Below are positions 1 through 10,152 of a stretch of 64,000 nucleotides of DNA, in pieces. A model generated the notes under the pieces. The model saw only the letters and a list, made by a program, of their open reading frames with translations, was not told where the DNA came from and did not search any database. Every line of letters begins with the position of its first letter. Position 1 is the stretch's first letter. The position numbers and the translations under genes were made by a program. The DNA comes from Chryseobacterium defluvii (GTDB lineage Bacteria > Bacteroidota > Bacteroidia > Flavobacteriales > Weeksellaceae): the NCBI RefSeq assembly GCF_003634775.1, contig NZ_RBXB01000003.1, forward strand, positions 186,001 to 250,000, read 5' to 3'.

Positions 1-273
1 TCCCGCTGCGTTTAGCAATACACAAGCATTATCTTCGAATTTGATGTATGAACCATCTTTTCTTCTTACTGCTTTTTTCGTTCTTACTACTACAGCTTTA
101 GATACCTGACCTTTCTTAGCGTTTCCTGATGGTGTAGAATCTTTGATAGTAACAACGATTTTATCACCAACTGAAGCATATCTTCTTCTGGTTCCTCCCA
201 GAACTCTGATAACCAATACTTCTTTAGCACCTGTGTTATCAGCAACTTTTAATCTTGATTCTGTTTGTAACAT
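1..273 (-). CDS. rplN: 50S ribosomal protein L14 (3' end outside window)
   Basis: The first 91 codons of L14 are visible; the gene runs off the left edge. The protein starts [18 protein letters not shown], the conserved L14 N-terminus, followed by the [14 protein letters not shown] segment. L14 binds 23S rRNA and forms intersubunit bridges with 16S rRNA. The family is about 122 residues, so roughly a quarter is missing. Only two bases separate it from the rpsQ stop codon, as expected inside one S10-operon transcript. Confidence 0.97.
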   Translation of the reverse strand, partial: MLQTESRLKVADNTGAKEVLVIRVLGGTRRRYASVGDKIVVTIKDSTPSGNAKKGQVSKAVVVRTKKAVRRKDGSYIKFEDNACVLLNAAG

Positions 274-275
274 TA

Positions 276-530
276 TTACTTAGCTTTTTCAATGATTCTT
301 ACTAATCTCCATCTCTTGTTTTTGCTCAAAGGTCTAGTTTCTTGGATAAGAACTGTATCTCCTTCGTTGCATTCGTTGTTTTCGTCGTGTGCAGTATATT
401 TTTTCGTTTTCAAAACGAATTTACCGTACATCGGGTGTTTCATTCTCATCGTTTCACTAACAACAATGGTTTTTTCCATTTTATTGCTGGAAACAACTCC
501 GATTCTTTCTTTTCTTAAATTTCTTTCCAT
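276..530 (-). CDS. rpsQ: 30S ribosomal protein S17
   Basis: 84 residues, normal for bacterial S17. The segments [18 protein letters not shown] and the C-terminal [14 protein letters not shown] are diagnostic of this OB-fold, 16S rRNA-binding primary assembly protein. It lies between rpmC and rplN, 12 bases after rpmC in transcript order, so it is cotranscribed with the S10 operon. Nothing unusual is seen. Confidence 0.98.
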   Translation of the reverse strand: MERNLRKERIGVVSSNKMEKTIVVSETMRMKHPMYGKFVLKTKKYTAHDENNECNEGDTVLIQETRPLSKNKRWRLVRIIEKAK

Positions 531-542
531 TGTAAAATGAAA

Positions 543-737
543 TTATTGTTTGTTAGTTAACTCAGTATTTAGTCTTGCGATTGTTTTTCTCAAATCTCTG
601 ATTTGGATCGGGTTTTCAATTGGGCTGATTTTATGAGCCAATTTCAATTTTTGATATTGAGCCTTAGCTTCAGTCAATTGAGTTTGAATATCACCCGCGC
701 TTAAATTTTTAATATCAGCTTTTTTCATTGTATTCAA
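543..737 (-). CDS. rpmC: 50S ribosomal protein L29
   Basis: 64 residues, typical for L29. It is a short two-helix protein with the signature LKLAHKISPIENPIQIRDLRKTIARLNTE. L29 sits at the exit of the peptide tunnel beside L23 and helps form the docking site for trigger factor and SRP. It is placed between rplP and rpsQ, with a 3-base gap to rplP. The start at MNTMKKADIKNL is supported by the tight spacing; the internal ATG at codon 4 is an alternative. Confidence 0.97.
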   Translation of the reverse strand: MNTMKKADIKNLSAGDIQTQLTEAKAQYQKLKLAHKISPIENPIQIRDLRKTIARLNTELTNKQ

Positions 738-740
738 AGA

Positions 741-1166
741 TTATAGAGGTTTAACAAAATCGTTAGCAACTACAAATTTAGTAACTACTGGTAATTTCTG
801 TGCAGCAAGTCTAAGAGCTTCTTTCGCTACTTCGTAAGGAACTCCCCCTACTTCGAACATAATTTTACCTGGTTTTACTACAGCTACCCAATATTCCACA
901 GCACCTTTACCTTTACCCATCCTTACTTCGGCTGGTTTTTTAGTAATTGGCTTATCCGGGAAGATTTTGATCCATAGCTGACCTTCTCTCTTCATATATC
1001 TTGTCGCAGCGATACGCGCAGCTTCAATTTGTCTTGCAGTGATCCAAGCTCCTTCTATAGCTTTGATTCCGAAAGTTCCGTAAGCAAGTTGATTACCTCT
1101 CTGGGCATTCCCCTTCATCTTCATCTTGTGAACTCTACGGAATTTGGTTCTTTTTGGTTGTAACAT
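741..1166 (-). CDS. rplP: 50S ribosomal protein L16
   Basis: 141 residues. The N-terminus [19 protein letters not shown] and the [19 protein letters not shown] segment are characteristic of L16, which organises the A-site tRNA region of the 50S subunit. Length agrees with the family. It follows rpsC after an unusually long 78-base spacer carrying a degenerate 7-bp tandem repeat (1178-1205), while every other junction in this operon is 2-22 bases or overlapping. Confidence 0.98.
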   Translation of the reverse strand: MLQPKRTKFRRVHKMKMKGNAQRGNQLAYGTFGIKAIEGAWITARQIEAARIAATRYMKREGQLWIKIFPDKPITKKPAEVRMGKGKGAVEYWVAVVKPGKIMFEVGGVPYEVAKEALRLAAQKLPVVTKFVVANDFVKPL

Positions 1167-1177
1167 AATTTCTTAAA

Positions 1178-1205
1178 TTTTAGATTTTAGAATTTAGATT
1201 TTAAA
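1178..1205. repeat. Degenerate 7-bp tandem repeat in rpsC-rplP spacer
   Basis: Four consecutive heptamers read TTTTAGA, TTTTAGA, ATTTAGA, TTTTAAA on the + strand. They fill the middle of the only long spacer in this ribosomal operon. No palindrome, promoter or ORF explains them; replication slippage is the simplest origin. Confidence 0.6.
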
Positions 1206-1244
1206 AAAGTAACGGTAATTTAAAAACTATCCTCTAAAATTTTA

Positions 1245-1979
1245 TTAATTATTTTTTTTATCTCTTGAAGGTCTTCTGTTATCTCTATCTCCTCTGTTTC
1301 CACCTCCTGAAGGTCCTTTTTTCTGTTGTCCTACTAAAGGAGAAAGTTCTCTTTTTCCGTAAACTTCACCTTTCATAATCCAAACTTTTACACCTAATCT
1401 ACCGTAAGTAGTGTGAGCTTCTGCAATATGATAATCAATATCAGCTCTGAAAGTAGACAATGGAATTCTTCCTTCTTTGAAAGATTCGCTTCTTGCCATT
1501 TCAGCACCGTTCAATCTTCCTGAGATTTGAACTTTGATACCTTCTCCACCCATTCTCATAGTACCTGCCATAGCCATTTTAACAGCTCTTCTGTAAGAGA
1601 TTCTGTTTTCAATTTGCTTAGCGATGCTATCAGCTACTAATACTGCATCAAGTTCAGGTCTTTTGATTTCAAAAATGTTGATTTGAATATCCTTACCCGT
1701 AAGTTTTTTCAACTCTTCTTTTAATTTATCAACTTCCTGACCTCCTTTCCCGATGATAAGTCCCGGTCTAGCAGTAGTAATAGTAACTGTTACTAATTTT
1801 AGGGTTCTTTCAATATAAATTTTTGAAATACCACCCTTAGATAATCTAGCTTCAAGGTATCTTCTGATTTTGTAGTCTTCAGCGATTCTGTCTCCATAAT
1901 CGTTTCCACCAAACCAGTTAGAATCCCATCCTCTGATGATACCTAATCTGTTACCAATTGGATTTGTCTTCTGTCCCAT
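1245..1979 (-). CDS. rpsC: 30S ribosomal protein S3
   Basis: 244 residues. It begins [20 protein letters not shown], contains the KH-domain GxxG loop ([15 protein letters not shown], about residues 92-106) and the conserved [13 protein letters not shown] strand near the C-terminal domain. S3 lies at the mRNA entry channel. The charged C-terminal tail ([20 protein letters not shown]) extends past the conserved core, as is common for Bacteroidota S3. The rplV stop-to-start spacing is 7 bases. Confidence 0.98.
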   Translation of the reverse strand: MGQKTNPIGNRLGIIRGWDSNWFGGNDYGDRIAEDYKIRRYLEARLSKGGISKIYIERTLKLVTVTITTARPGLIIGKGGQEVDKLKEELKKLTGKDIQINIFEIKRPELDAVLVADSIAKQIENRISYRRAVKMAMAGTMRMGGEGIKVQISGRLNGAEMARSESFKEGRIPLSTFRADIDYHIAEAHTTYGRLGVKVWIMKGEVYGKRELSPLVGQQKKGPSGGGNRGDRDNRRPSRDKKNN

Positions 1980-1986
1980 ACCTTGA

Positions 1987-2385
1987 TTAATTTTCTTTAT
2001 TACCTAAGATTAATGTAACGTGGTTAGATCTTTTTCTGATTCTATACCCTCTACCTTGCGGAGCCGGTCTTAGTCTCTTCAATTGTCTTGCACTATCCAC
2101 GAATATTTCTTTAACGATAAGGTTGGCCTCCTCAATGTCAGCTCCTTCGTTTTTAGTTTGCCAGTTTGCCATAGCTGAAAGAAGTAATTTCTCTAATTTA
2201 TTAGATGCCTCTTTCTTTGAATATTTTAGGATATAAAGTGCTTTATCTACCTGCTCTCCTCTAATGATATCAGCAACTAATCTCATTTTTCTTGGAGAAG
2301 AAGGGCAGTTGTTTAATGAAGCTTTCACAACGTCCTTGTTCGCTTCTTTTCTTGCGATTGCGCTATCTTGTTTTCTTGATCCCAT
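1987..2385 (-). CDS. rplV: 50S ribosomal protein L22
   Basis: 132 residues, slightly longer than the usual 110 or so because of an N-terminal extension ([20 protein letters not shown]). The core has [16 protein letters not shown] and the beta-hairpin [21 protein letters not shown] that lines the peptide exit tunnel, where macrolide-related mutations map. It sits two bases after rpsS in transcript order. Confidence 0.97.
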   Translation of the reverse strand: MGSRKQDSAIARKEANKDVVKASLNNCPSSPRKMRLVADIIRGEQVDKALYILKYSKKEASNKLEKLLLSAMANWQTKNEGADIEEANLIVKEIFVDSARQLKRLRPAPQGRGYRIRKRSNHVTLILGNKEN

Positions 2386-2387
2386 GA

Positions 2388-2666
2388 TTATCTGCTTCCT
2401 TTATTTTTGTTACCACCATGACCTCTGAAAGATCTTGTTGGAGAAAATTCGCCTAACTTGTGACCAACCATGTTTTCTGTAACGTAAACCGGGATAAAAG
2501 ATTTCCCGTTGTGTACAGCAATAGTTTGTCCTACGAAGTCCGGAGAGATCATAGATGCTCTAGACCAAGTTTTGATAACTGTCTTCTTACCAGACTCTAT
2601 ATTTGCCTGAACCTTCTTATCTAAAGTATGATGAATGAACGGTCCTTTTTTAAGTGATCTTGCCAT
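2388..2666 (-). CDS. rpsS: 30S ribosomal protein S19
   Basis: 92 residues. The N-terminus [19 protein letters not shown] and the C-terminal [18 protein letters not shown] are the S19 signatures. S19 sits in the head of the 30S subunit with S13, near the decoding region. It lies between rplB and rplV with two-base spacers on each side, so coupled translation is likely. Confidence 0.98.
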   Translation of the reverse strand: MARSLKKGPFIHHTLDKKVQANIESGKKTVIKTWSRASMISPDFVGQTIAVHNGKSFIPVYVTENMVGHKLGEFSPTRSFRGHGGNKNKGSR

Positions 2667-2668
2667 AA

Positions 2669-3490
2669 TTATTTTCTTTTAGATACGATGTAACGGTTAG
2701 ACCCTTTGTTTTTCTTTCTTGTTTTATAACCTTTAGACGGCATACCATTTCTAGATCTTGGGTGACCTCCGGAAGAACGTCCTTCACCACCACCCATCGG
2801 GTGATCTACAGGGTTCATTACTACCGCTCTTGTTCTTGGTCTTCTACCTAACCATCTGCTTCTACCAGCTTTACCTGATACAGTTAATTGATGATCAGAG
2901 TTGGAAACAGAACCAATCATAGCCATACATTCAGTAAGGATCATTCTGGATTCTCCTGAAGGCAATTTGATGATAGCATATTTTCCGTCTCTTGAAGTTA
3001 ATTGAGCTGAAGAACCAGCACTTCTTGCTAAAATGGCCCCTTGACCAGGCTTCATTTCGATACAAGAAATTACAGTACCCAATGGAATGTGTTTCAATTT
3101 CATTGCATTACCTACATTTGGTTCTACGTTTTCTCCTGAAACCACTTTTTGATCAACTTTGATACCGTTTGGAGCGATGATGTATCTCTTCTCTCCATCA
3201 GCATATTCTAATAAAGCGATAAATGCAGTTCTGTTTGGATCGTATTCTACAGACTTTACAGTTGCTTCAACGTTTGCTTTGTTTCTTTTGAAGTCAATAA
3301 TTCTGTATTTCTTTTTGTGTCCACCTCCGGTGTAACGCATGGTCATTTTACCTGTTTGGTTACGTCCACCTGACTTTTTAATACCAACTGTTAGAGATTT
3401 CTCTGGTTTGTTGGTAGTAATTTCCTCAAAATTGTTTACAATTCTGAATCTCTGTCCCGGGGTGATAGGTTTTAATTTTCTAACAGACAT
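2669..3490 (-). CDS. rplB: 50S ribosomal protein L2
   Basis: 273 residues, the normal length. The C-terminal [20 protein letters not shown] contains the conserved histidine region close to the peptidyl transferase centre. The N-terminal OB-fold and SH3-like domains bind 23S rRNA. L2 is needed for subunit association. It is flanked by rplW and rpsS in the standard S10-operon order. Confidence 0.99.
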   Translation of the reverse strand: MSVRKLKPITPGQRFRIVNNFEEITTNKPEKSLTVGIKKSGGRNQTGKMTMRYTGGGHKKKYRIIDFKRNKANVEATVKSVEYDPNRTAFIALLEYADGEKRYIIAPNGIKVDQKVVSGENVEPNVGNAMKLKHIPLGTVISCIEMKPGQGAILARSAGSSAQLTSRDGKYAIIKLPSGESRMILTECMAMIGSVSNSDHQLTVSGKAGRSRWLGRRPRTRAVVMNPVDHPMGGGEGRSSGGHPRSRNGMPSKGYKTRKKNKGSNRYIVSKRK

Positions 3491-3512
3491 TACTATTATT
3501 TATAATTAATAA

Positions 3513-3803
3513 TTAATTTACAGCAAAAATATCGATTACTTCCCCTTCAGCAAGAGTGATAACCGCTTTTTTCAATTTATTTGTCTTTCCTACTTGAAGA
3601 CCTTTCTTTGTATATTTCGCAGATACTTTAGGAGCATAAATCATGGTTCTAACGTCCGCTACTTTTACACCGTAAGCTTCTTCTACAGCTTTTTTAATTT
3701 CGATTTTATTCGCCTTAGTATTTACTAAGAAAGAATAAGCACCTCTTAAGTCTGTAAGATAGTTCGCTTTTTCTGAAATTACTGGTTTAATAATAACTGA
3801 CAT
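3513..3803 (-). CDS. rplW: 50S ribosomal protein L23
   Basis: 96 residues. The N-terminal IIKPVISEKANYLTD and the central NKIEIKKAVEEAYGVKVADVRTM segments are typical of L23, which sits at the tunnel exit and is the docking site for trigger factor and SRP. The spacer to rplB is 22 bases and to rplD 3 bases. Confidence 0.97.
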   Translation of the reverse strand: MSVIIKPVISEKANYLTDLRGAYSFLVNTKANKIEIKKAVEEAYGVKVADVRTMIYAPKVSAKYTKKGLQVGKTNKLKKAVITLAEGEVIDIFAVN

Positions 3804-3806
3804 GAT

Positions 3807-4436
3807 TTATTTCTTTAAATTTTCCTGGAATTTTTCAACTGCACCTTCGAAGAATACAATCTCACCTGCATTTACTAAATCGTAAGAACTGATCTCATTG
3901 AAGTTCATTACTTTAGTTTTAGGTAAGTTTCTTGAAGATAAATATACATTCTTGTTAGCTTCAGGAAGAACGAATAAAGATTTTTTACCGTTAAGTTCCA
4001 ATGCATTCAATACATTGATGAAATCTTTAGTCTTAGGAGCGTTTAAGCTCATATCTTCTAAAACTTTGATGCTGTTGTCTCTCATTTTCTGAGATAAAAC
4101 AGATTTCTTAGCTAATCTCTTAAGAGCTTTGTTCAATTTGAATCTGTAGTCTCTTGGTTTTGGTCCGAATACTCTACCTCCACCTCTGAAAACTGGAGAT
4201 TTGATATCCCCGTATCTAGCAGAACCAGATCCTTTTTGCTTCTTAAGTTTTTTAGTAGAAGCAGTAATTTCGCTTCTTTCTTTTGCTTTATGAGTACCTT
4301 GTCTTTGAGCAGCAAGATACTGTTTAACTTCTAAGTAAACCGCGTGCTGATTTGGCTCAATTCCGAATACTGATTCGTCTAGAGTTACTTTTCTTCCGGT
4401 CTCTTTTCCTGATGTATTTAATACTACTAGTTCCAT
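3807..4436 (-). CDS. rplD: 50S ribosomal protein L4
   Basis: 209 residues. The extended tunnel-lining loop is visible ([20 protein letters not shown], about residues 67-86), followed by [20 protein letters not shown]. In E. coli L4 also represses its own operon by binding the S10 leader; whether the leader found here before rplC (5091-5153) has such a role is inference. The start overlaps the rplC stop by 10 bases. Confidence 0.98.
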   Translation of the reverse strand: MELVVLNTSGKETGRKVTLDESVFGIEPNQHAVYLEVKQYLAAQRQGTHKAKERSEITASTKKLKKQKGSGSARYGDIKSPVFRGGGRVFGPKPRDYRFKLNKALKRLAKKSVLSQKMRDNSIKVLEDMSLNAPKTKDFINVLNALELNGKKSLFVLPEANKNVYLSSRNLPKTKVMNFNEISSYDLVNAGEIVFFEGAVEKFQENLKK

Positions 4437-5053
4437 TTTCTGATAATTACATAAGAATTTTTAGCTCCCGGAACAGCACCTTTTACTACTAAAAGATTTT
4501 GTTCTTGATCCACTTTTAATACTTGAAGGTTTTGAACAGTCACCTGCTTACCTCCCATTCTTCCAGCCATTCTCATCCCTTTGAATACTCTTGAAGGGTC
4601 TGAACCAGCACCGATAGAACCTGGAGCTCTAAGTCTGTTGTGCTGACCATGAGTTGCCTGCATTACACCTCCAAATCCGTGTCTTTTAACAACACCTTGG
4701 AAACCTTTACCTTTAGAAGTACCTGTTACGTCAACGAATTCACCTTCAGCGAATAAGTTTACAGTTACCTCCTCTCCTACTTTTACTTCATCAACGAATT
4801 CTCTGTAGAATTCAACCAATTTAGCTTTAGGAGCAGAACCAGCCTTTTTAAAATGACCAGCTAACGCTTTACCAACGTTCTTCTCACTCTTGTCATCGAA
4901 ACCTAATTGAACAGATTTGTATCCGTCTTTTTCTAAGGTTCTGACCTGTAAAACCGAGCATGGACCAGCCTGAATAACTGTACAAGGAATGTTTTTCCCT
5001 TCTTCGTTAAACAAAGATGTCATACCGATTTTTTTACCAATAATACCTGACAT
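4427..5053 (-). CDS. rplC: 50S ribosomal protein L3
   Basis: 208 residues. [20 protein letters not shown] at the N-terminus and the central loop [20 protein letters not shown] that reaches the peptidyl transferase centre identify L3. It is the first gene of this transcript: rpsJ, which normally precedes it, lies about 10.8 kb away. A consensus promoter at 5160-5189 and a folded leader (5091-5153) precede it. It overlaps rplD by 10 bases. Confidence 0.98.
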   Translation of the reverse strand: MSGIIGKKIGMTSLFNEEGKNIPCTVIQAGPCSVLQVRTLEKDGYKSVQLGFDDKSEKNVGKALAGHFKKAGSAPKAKLVEFYREFVDEVKVGEEVTVNLFAEGEFVDVTGTSKGKGFQGVVKRHGFGGVMQATHGQHNRLRAPGSIGAGSDPSRVFKGMRMAGRMGGKQVTVQNLQVLKVDQEQNLLVVKGAVPGAKNSYVIIRKWN

Positions 5054-5090
5054 TGTTTATATTATAATAAAATTTATCCTTTATTTATCA

Positions 5091-5153
5091 CCATTTTAGG
5101 AAGGTCTGAAGCAATTTCTACTTTTGATATAGGCATACTACGCCCCTAAAATG
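5091..5153 (-). ncRNA. Candidate structured 5' leader of the rplC operon
   Basis: In transcript sense the leader opens with CAUUUUAGG (5153-5145), which is perfectly complementary to CCUAAAAUG (5100-5092) 44 bases later. A small internal hairpin (GGC...GCC) lies in the loop. The predicted transcription start from the promoter at 5160-5189 falls at about 5153, exactly where the stem begins. A leader structure suggests autoregulation, as known for S10 leaders elsewhere, but I recognise no named family and the role is inference. Confidence 0.5.
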
Positions 5154-5159
5154 AGTGTG

Positions 5160-5189
5160 CAAATTTATGAATATTTTTATAACTGACAA
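5160..5189 (-). promoter_or_regulatory. Promoter of the rplC operon (TTG-N19-TAAATTTG)
   Basis: On the minus strand TTG (5189-5187) is followed after 19 bases by TAAATTTG (5167-5160). This matches the Bacteroidota consensus TTG-N19-TAnnTTTG exactly. It gives rplC onward its own transcription start, independent of the str-rpsJ operon. Confidence 0.85.
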
Positions 5190-5304
5190 ATATTTACGGC
5201 AAAATATTTTGATTTTTAATCAATTAGGTCTTTTTGGAAAATTAAAGGGTAAATTCCGGAGAATATTTTTTGAAAGGCAAAGAAATTTAAAAATGAATTG
5301 GTTT

Positions 5305-6084
5305 TTATTTAACAATAACACGTATTCCAATTTCTTCGAGTTTATTTTTATCTTCTTCTAAAATATCACTATCCGTGATGAGATAATCAATTTTATCCAG
5401 GTCCGCAATTTTACCGAATCCTTTTACATTTAATTTGGAAGAATCCGCAAGAATAACAACCTTATCGGAACATTCGATCATAAGCTGGTTCAAATGGGCT
5501 TCCGCCGCATTGGAAGTGCTGATTCCGAAATCCATATCGATCCCGTCCACACCAAGAAATAATTTATTACAGGAAAATTGCTTCAGAATAGTTTCAGAAA
5601 TAGAACCCACAATAGACGTTGAGCTTTTTCTCACCTCCCCTCCTAATTGTATAATATTAATATTAGGATTATTGCAAAGTTCAATCGCAACCCGCAGGGA
5701 GGACGTTAAAACGGTCAACGGTCCAAAATTCACCAGCATTCTTGCCAGATAATGCATCGTTGTGCCGGAAGCCAGAATAATACAGTCATTTTCCTGAATT
5801 AAAGACAAGGCGGCTTTGGCAATGTTCTGTTTCGCTTCTACATTAATGTTTTCTTTTTCGTCAACATTCTTTTCGTAAGCATATCTTACATGCTTGCTTG
5901 CCCCGCCGTGATTTCGGAAAAGCAACCCTAGACTTTCGAGATAATTCAGATCCTTTCGAATCGTAACTGACGAAACATTGAACTTTTCACATAAATCCTG
6001 AACAAGAACATAGTCTTTTTCGTCCAGTTCTTTCAGTATATCGTTATGTCTAGCCAGCAATTTTTCCATTCCGTTTCGTTTCAT
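5305..6084 (-). CDS. DeoR/GlpR-family transcriptional repressor, probably of glycerol genes
   Basis: 259 residues from ATG 6084. The N-terminal winged helix-turn-helix reads VLVQDLCEKFNVSSVTIRKD (about residues 27-46), the DeoR hallmark. The C-terminal half is the sugar-phosphate-sensing DeoR effector domain (ILASGTTMHYLARML, GVDGIDMDFGISTSNAAEA, KVVILADSSK). It is divergent from glpD-glpK-glpF, so the likely ligand is glycerol-3-phosphate (inference). An upstream TTG is in frame, but ATG 6084 is the first ATG. A second ATG at 6069 (MEKLLARHND) fits the usual DeoR length better and would leave the GTTTCGTTTC motif at 6073-6082 non-coding as an operator. Confidence 0.88.
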   Translation of the reverse strand: MKRNGMEKLLARHNDILKELDEKDYVLVQDLCEKFNVSSVTIRKDLNYLESLGLLFRNHGGASKHVRYAYEKNVDEKENINVEAKQNIAKAALSLIQENDCIILASGTTMHYLARMLVNFGPLTVLTSSLRVAIELCNNPNINIIQLGGEVRKSSTSIVGSISETILKQFSCNKLFLGVDGIDMDFGISTSNAAEAHLNQLMIECSDKVVILADSSKLNVKGFGKIADLDKIDYLITDSDILEEDKNKLEEIGIRVIVK

Positions 6085-6195
6085 CAAAAATAATATTTTT
6101 ATTTGGATTCGAAAAATTTCATTTATTTTCTTTTTATGTTTCGTTTTTAATTAATAAATTTGAAAACGAAACATATCGAAACATTATGAAACGAA
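6073..6195. promoter_or_regulatory. glp divergent operator array and glpD promoter
   Basis: An inverted repeat TGTTTCGTTTT (6137-6147) / AAAACGAAACA (6163-6173) brackets the -7 element TAAATTTG (6155-6162) of the glpD operon. Further half-sites are CGAAACAT at 6167-6174 and 6177-6184, exactly 10 bp apart, GAAACGAA at 6188-6195 overlapping the glpD start, and GTTTCGTTTC at 6073-6082 at the repressor start. E. coli GlpR operators also carry TTCG/CGAA half-sites, so this is probably the binding array of the adjacent DeoR protein. Confidence 0.8.
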
Positions 6196-7778
6196 ATGAA
6201 GAACTCAACAAGATAACCTCCGTCAAAGAATGGGACTTTATTGTTATTGGTGGCGGAGCAAGCGGTTTAGGTTCGGCATTGGATGCGGTAAGCAGAGGAT
6301 TTAAAACATTATTGCTGGAATCTCATGATTTTGCGAAAGCAACTTCCAGCAGAAGCACAAAGCTGGTACACGGCGGTGTAAGATATCTGGCACAGGGAGA
6401 TATCGGTTTAGTGAGGGAAGCATTGAAGGAAAGAGGATTACTGGCAAAAAATGCAGCTCATGTGGTAAAAAATCAATCTTTTATTATTCCCAATTATACC
6501 TGGTGGGAAGGGATCTATTATAAAATAGGGCTTTCGGTCTATGATTTCCTGGCAGGAAAACTAAGCTTAGGAAAAACAAAATACATCAGCAAATCAAAAA
6601 CCATTGAAAAACTACCGACAATTGCACAGGAAAATCTGGCAAGCGGAGTTGTATACCAGGACGGGCAGTTTGATGATGCGAGACTGGCCATTAACCTGAC
6701 CCAAACAATAATTGAAAAAGGAGGAACGGCAGTTAACTATATTAAAGTAATCAATCTTATTAAGAATGATTCCAACAAAATAGTAGGTGTAGTGGCAGAA
6801 GATCAATTTACAAAACAACAATATAAAATTCATGCACAGGTTGTCATCAATGCAACCGGAGTTTTTACCAATCACATTTTAAACATGAATAACCCGAAAC
6901 ATGGAAAATTTGTTGTTCCGAGTCAGGGAATTCATTTGGTTCTGGACCGATCTTTCTTAAAAAGTGAGGATGCAATCATGATCCCTAAAACTTCTGACGG
7001 AAGGGTCTTATTTGTTGTTCCCTGGCATAACAGAGCATTGGTAGGAACAACGGACACCTTGTTGGAAAACGAAAGCTTTGAACCCCGAGCCCTGGAAGAA
7101 GAAATCAGCTTCGTTTTAAATACGGCAAGACAATATTTAGCCAAAAAACCAACCCGTGAAGACGTAAAATCCGTTTTCGCCGGACTCAGGCCTCTTGCCG
7201 CTCCAAAAGACGGAAGCAAGAGCACAAAAGAGGTTTCAAGAAGCCATAAAATTGTCACATCAGACACAGGTTTGATCTCCATCATTGGCGGAAAATGGAC
7301 CACTTACCGTAAAATGGCTGAAGATACCATTAACGAAGCAATGAAAGTTCATCGTTTGGGAACCACGACCTCCAAAACAGAGCACCTATCCATTCATGGA
7401 AATGTAAAACCTGAAACGGTTGACAGAAACCATCATTTATATGTTTACGGCTCAGATATCCCAATGATCAAAGCTTTACAGAAAAGCCAGCCTGAATATT
7501 CAGAAAAAATACATCCTGATCACCCTTTTACCATTGCAGAAGCTGTTTGGGCTGTCAGAAATGAAATGGCAGAAACCATAGAGGATATTTTGGCCCGAAG
7601 GGTTCGTCTTTTATTCTTAGATGCGAGAGCTGCGATAGACAGTGCTCATAAAATTGCTGTCATCATTGCAAAAGAAAAGAGATACTCCGAAGAATGGATT
7701 CATGAACAGGAAAAAGAATTCATCGAATTGGCGGAAGGATATTTACTGACTCCTTATTCTCCAAATAACCAACCTTAA
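6186..7778 (+). CDS. glpD: Glycerol-3-phosphate dehydrogenase (FAD, aerobic type)
   Basis: 530 residues. It oxidises sn-glycerol-3-phosphate to dihydroxyacetone phosphate and passes electrons to membrane quinones. The FAD-binding motif [15 protein letters not shown] is at about residues 20-34, followed by [26 protein letters not shown] and [15 protein letters not shown] are further family motifs. The C-terminal DAO_C helical domain occupies about residues 400-520. It is the first gene of glpD-glpK-glpF, 13 bases before glpK. The start codon lies inside an operator half-site, which implies tight repression. Confidence 0.97.
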   Translation: MKRNEELNKITSVKEWDFIVIGGGASGLGSALDAVSRGFKTLLLESHDFAKATSSRSTKLVHGGVRYLAQGDIGLVREALKERGLLAKNAAHVVKNQSFIIPNYTWWEGIYYKIGLSVYDFLAGKLSLGKTKYISKSKTIEKLPTIAQENLASGVVYQDGQFDDARLAINLTQTIIEKGGTAVNYIKVINLIKNDSNKIVGVVAEDQFTKQQYKIHAQVVINATGVFTNHILNMNNPKHGKFVVPSQGIHLVLDRSFLKSEDAIMIPKTSDGRVLFVVPWHNRALVGTTDTLLENESFEPRALEEEISFVLNTARQYLAKKPTREDVKSVFAGLRPLAAPKDGSKSTKEVSRSHKIVTSDTGLISIIGGKWTTYRKMAEDTINEAMKVHRLGTTTSKTEHLSIHGNVKPETVDRNHHLYVYGSDIPMIKALQKSQPEYSEKIHPDHPFTIAEAVWAVRNEMAETIEDILARRVRLLFLDARAAIDSAHKIAVIIAKEKRYSEEWIHEQEKEFIELAEGYLLTPYSPNNQP

Positions 7779-7791
7779 ACAATGCCACAAC

Positions 7792-9288
7792 ATGAGTGAA
7801 AAGTTAATCCTCGCTCTGGACCAAGGTACAACCTCGTCAAGAGCCATCTTATTCAATCACAGCGGAGAAATTGAATATATTTCTCAAAGGAATTTCGAAC
7901 AGATATACCCTACTCCGGGATGGGTAGAACATGATCCTAATGAAATCTGGTCTTCCCAGATTTCCGTAGCGGCAGAAATCATTGCCAAAGCCGGCATTTC
8001 AGGGAGAGAAGTAGCAGCCATCGGCATTACCAATCAACGGGAAACTACCATAGTCTGGGACAAAGAAACCGGAGAGCCTGTCTACAATGCAATCGTCTGG
8101 CAGGACAGGAGAACTTCAAAATATTGTGACGAACTCAAGGAACTGGGCCTTGCTGAAATGATTAAAGAGAAAACGGGCCTTGTACTGGATGCTTATTTTT
8201 CAGCTACAAAACTGAAATGGATCCTGGATCATGTAGAGGGAGCAAGAGAAAAAGCAGAAGCAGGAAAGTTGTGTTTTGGAACTGTTGATACTTTCCTGGT
8301 ATGGAAACTGACACGTGGAAAAATGTTTATCACCGATGTTTCGAATGCGAGCAGAACAATGCTTTTGAACATTCATACATTAGAATGGGATAACGACTTA
8401 CTGAAATTATTCAATATTCCGAAAGCGATTTTACCTGAAGTAAAACAAAGCAGTGAAATCTATGGAGAGACGGCAACTACGCTATTCTCTACCAAGATTC
8501 CGATTGCAGGAATTGCAGGAGATCAGCAGGCTGCTTTATTCGGACAGATGTGCACCAAGCAGGGAATGGTAAAAAACACTTACGGAACCGGATGTTTCCT
8601 TTTAATGAATACCGGAAAAGAAGTAGTTATATCAAAAAATAATTTATTAACAACCGTTGCCTGGAAAATCAACGATGAAGTCTGTTACGCTCTGGAAGGA
8701 AGTGTATTTGTAGGCGGAGCTGCTATCCAATGGGTCCGGGACGGATTAAAATTAATTAATTCGGCAGAAGAAATCAATGATTTGGCCCAATCGGTAGAGG
8801 ATAATGGAGGGGTTTATTTTGTTCCTGCATTAACGGGTTTGGGAGCTCCTCATTGGGATCAATATGCCCGCGGAACAATTGTAGGTATTACCCGGGGAAC
8901 AACGAACGGACATATTGCAAGGGCAACATTGGAAGGAATTGCTTTTCAGGTGTATGATATCGTGAAAGCAATGGAAGCGGATTCCGGAACAGCAAGTTTC
9001 GAATTAAGAGTTGACGGTGGTGCTTCTGCCAGTGATCTTTTGATGCAAATCCAGTCCGATTTATTCGGATTCAAAATTACCAGGCCCAAAACATTGGAAA
9101 CAACGGCTTTAGGAGCCGCCTACCTTGCCGGACTTGCAGTAGGATACTGGAAAAACATTGATGAGATCCAGTCTCAATGGATCATTGACAAGGATTTTCA
9201 TCCACAATTGGAAAAAGAAAAAGCCGAGAAAATGGTGAAAACATGGAATAAGGCTGTTCAGCATTCTCAAAACTGGATAGAAGATTAA
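7792..9288 (+). CDS. glpK: Glycerol kinase
   Basis: 498 residues, the normal length. It phosphorylates glycerol with ATP to glycerol-3-phosphate. The FGGY-family motifs are [16 protein letters not shown] (about residues 10-25), [13 protein letters not shown] (about 241-253), [15 protein letters not shown] (about 345-360) and [16 protein letters not shown] (about 404-420). It sits between glpD and glpF, so glycerol uptake, phosphorylation and oxidation are encoded together. Confidence 0.98.
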   Translation: MSEKLILALDQGTTSSRAILFNHSGEIEYISQRNFEQIYPTPGWVEHDPNEIWSSQISVAAEIIAKAGISGREVAAIGITNQRETTIVWDKETGEPVYNAIVWQDRRTSKYCDELKELGLAEMIKEKTGLVLDAYFSATKLKWILDHVEGAREKAEAGKLCFGTVDTFLVWKLTRGKMFITDVSNASRTMLLNIHTLEWDNDLLKLFNIPKAILPEVKQSSEIYGETATTLFSTKIPIAGIAGDQQAALFGQMCTKQGMVKNTYGTGCFLLMNTGKEVVISKNNLLTTVAWKINDEVCYALEGSVFVGGAAIQWVRDGLKLINSAEEINDLAQSVEDNGGVYFVPALTGLGAPHWDQYARGTIVGITRGTTNGHIARATLEGIAFQVYDIVKAMEADSGTASFELRVDGGASASDLLMQIQSDLFGFKITRPKTLETTALGAAYLAGLAVGYWKNIDEIQSQWIIDKDFHPQLEKEKAEKMVKTWNKAVQHSQNWIED

Positions 9289-9308
9289 TCTTTTTAAAAA
9301 GTACAAAT

Positions 9309-10040
9309 ATGACTCCATTTATAGCAGAAATCATAGGAACAATGCTTCTCATCTTATTAGGGAACGGTGTTGTAGCCAACGTCGTGTTGAAGAATACCAA
9401 AGGAAACAATTCCGGATGGATGGTCATTACCACAGCCTGGGCATTGGCGGTTTTCGTAGGCGTAACCGTTGCGGGTCCTATCAGTGGCGCCCATCTGAAT
9501 CCGGCGGTAAGCCTGGGATTAGCTATTGCCGGAAAATTTTCATGGAATCTGGTCCCTTCTTACATTGTGGCTCAAATGATCGGAGCGATGTCGGGAGCTT
9601 TTTTGGTTTGGCTATTCAATAAAGATCATTTTGCCATCACTGAAGATGAAGGCGCAAAGCTGGCTTGCTTCAGCACAGGCCCCGCCATCAGAAAGCCTCT
9701 TTCCAATCTGATCAGTGAAATTATCGGAACTTTTGTGTTAGTGTTTGTGATTTTCTATTTTGCAGACCCTAGTATTACATTACATCATGATCCGGATGCC
9801 AAAGTAGGATTGGGAACAGTGGGTGCTTTACCCGTTACGCTTTTAGTCTGGGCTATTGGATTGTCTTTAGGAGGAACCACAGGTTATGCCATCAATCCAG
9901 CCCGGGACTTAGGACCGAGAATTATGCACGCCATTCTACCCGTACAAGGAAGCAGTGACTGGAGCTATGCATGGATTCCTGTTACAGGTCCCTTCCTGGG
10001 AGCAATCATCGCAGCTTTATTGCATGGAGCTTTAAGTTAA
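9309..10040 (+). CDS. glpF: Glycerol facilitator (aquaglyceroporin)
   Basis: 243 residues, MIP family. The two half-helix pore motifs are present: GAHLNPAVSLG (about residues 57-67) and YAINPARDLGPR (about 193-204). The aspartate straight after the second NPAR is the residue that separates glycerol-conducting GlpF proteins from water-only aquaporins. Six hydrophobic membrane spans fit the fold. It is last in the glp operon, 20 bases after glpK. Confidence 0.95.
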   Translation: MTPFIAEIIGTMLLILLGNGVVANVVLKNTKGNNSGWMVITTAWALAVFVGVTVAGPISGAHLNPAVSLGLAIAGKFSWNLVPSYIVAQMIGAMSGAFLVWLFNKDHFAITEDEGAKLACFSTGPAIRKPLSNLISEIIGTFVLVFVIFYFADPSITLHHDPDAKVGLGTVGALPVTLLVWAIGLSLGGTTGYAINPARDLGPRIMHAILPVQGSSDWSYAWIPVTGPFLGAIIAALLHGALS

Positions 10041-10152
10041 TTAAATCTATTTCTACAATCAGATTTTTTACAGTAAGAATTCCGAAAAATATTACCGTAG
10101 TTTTACGACTTACTTTTTGCTCAGATATTTTTATTTTTGATAAAAATTAAAT

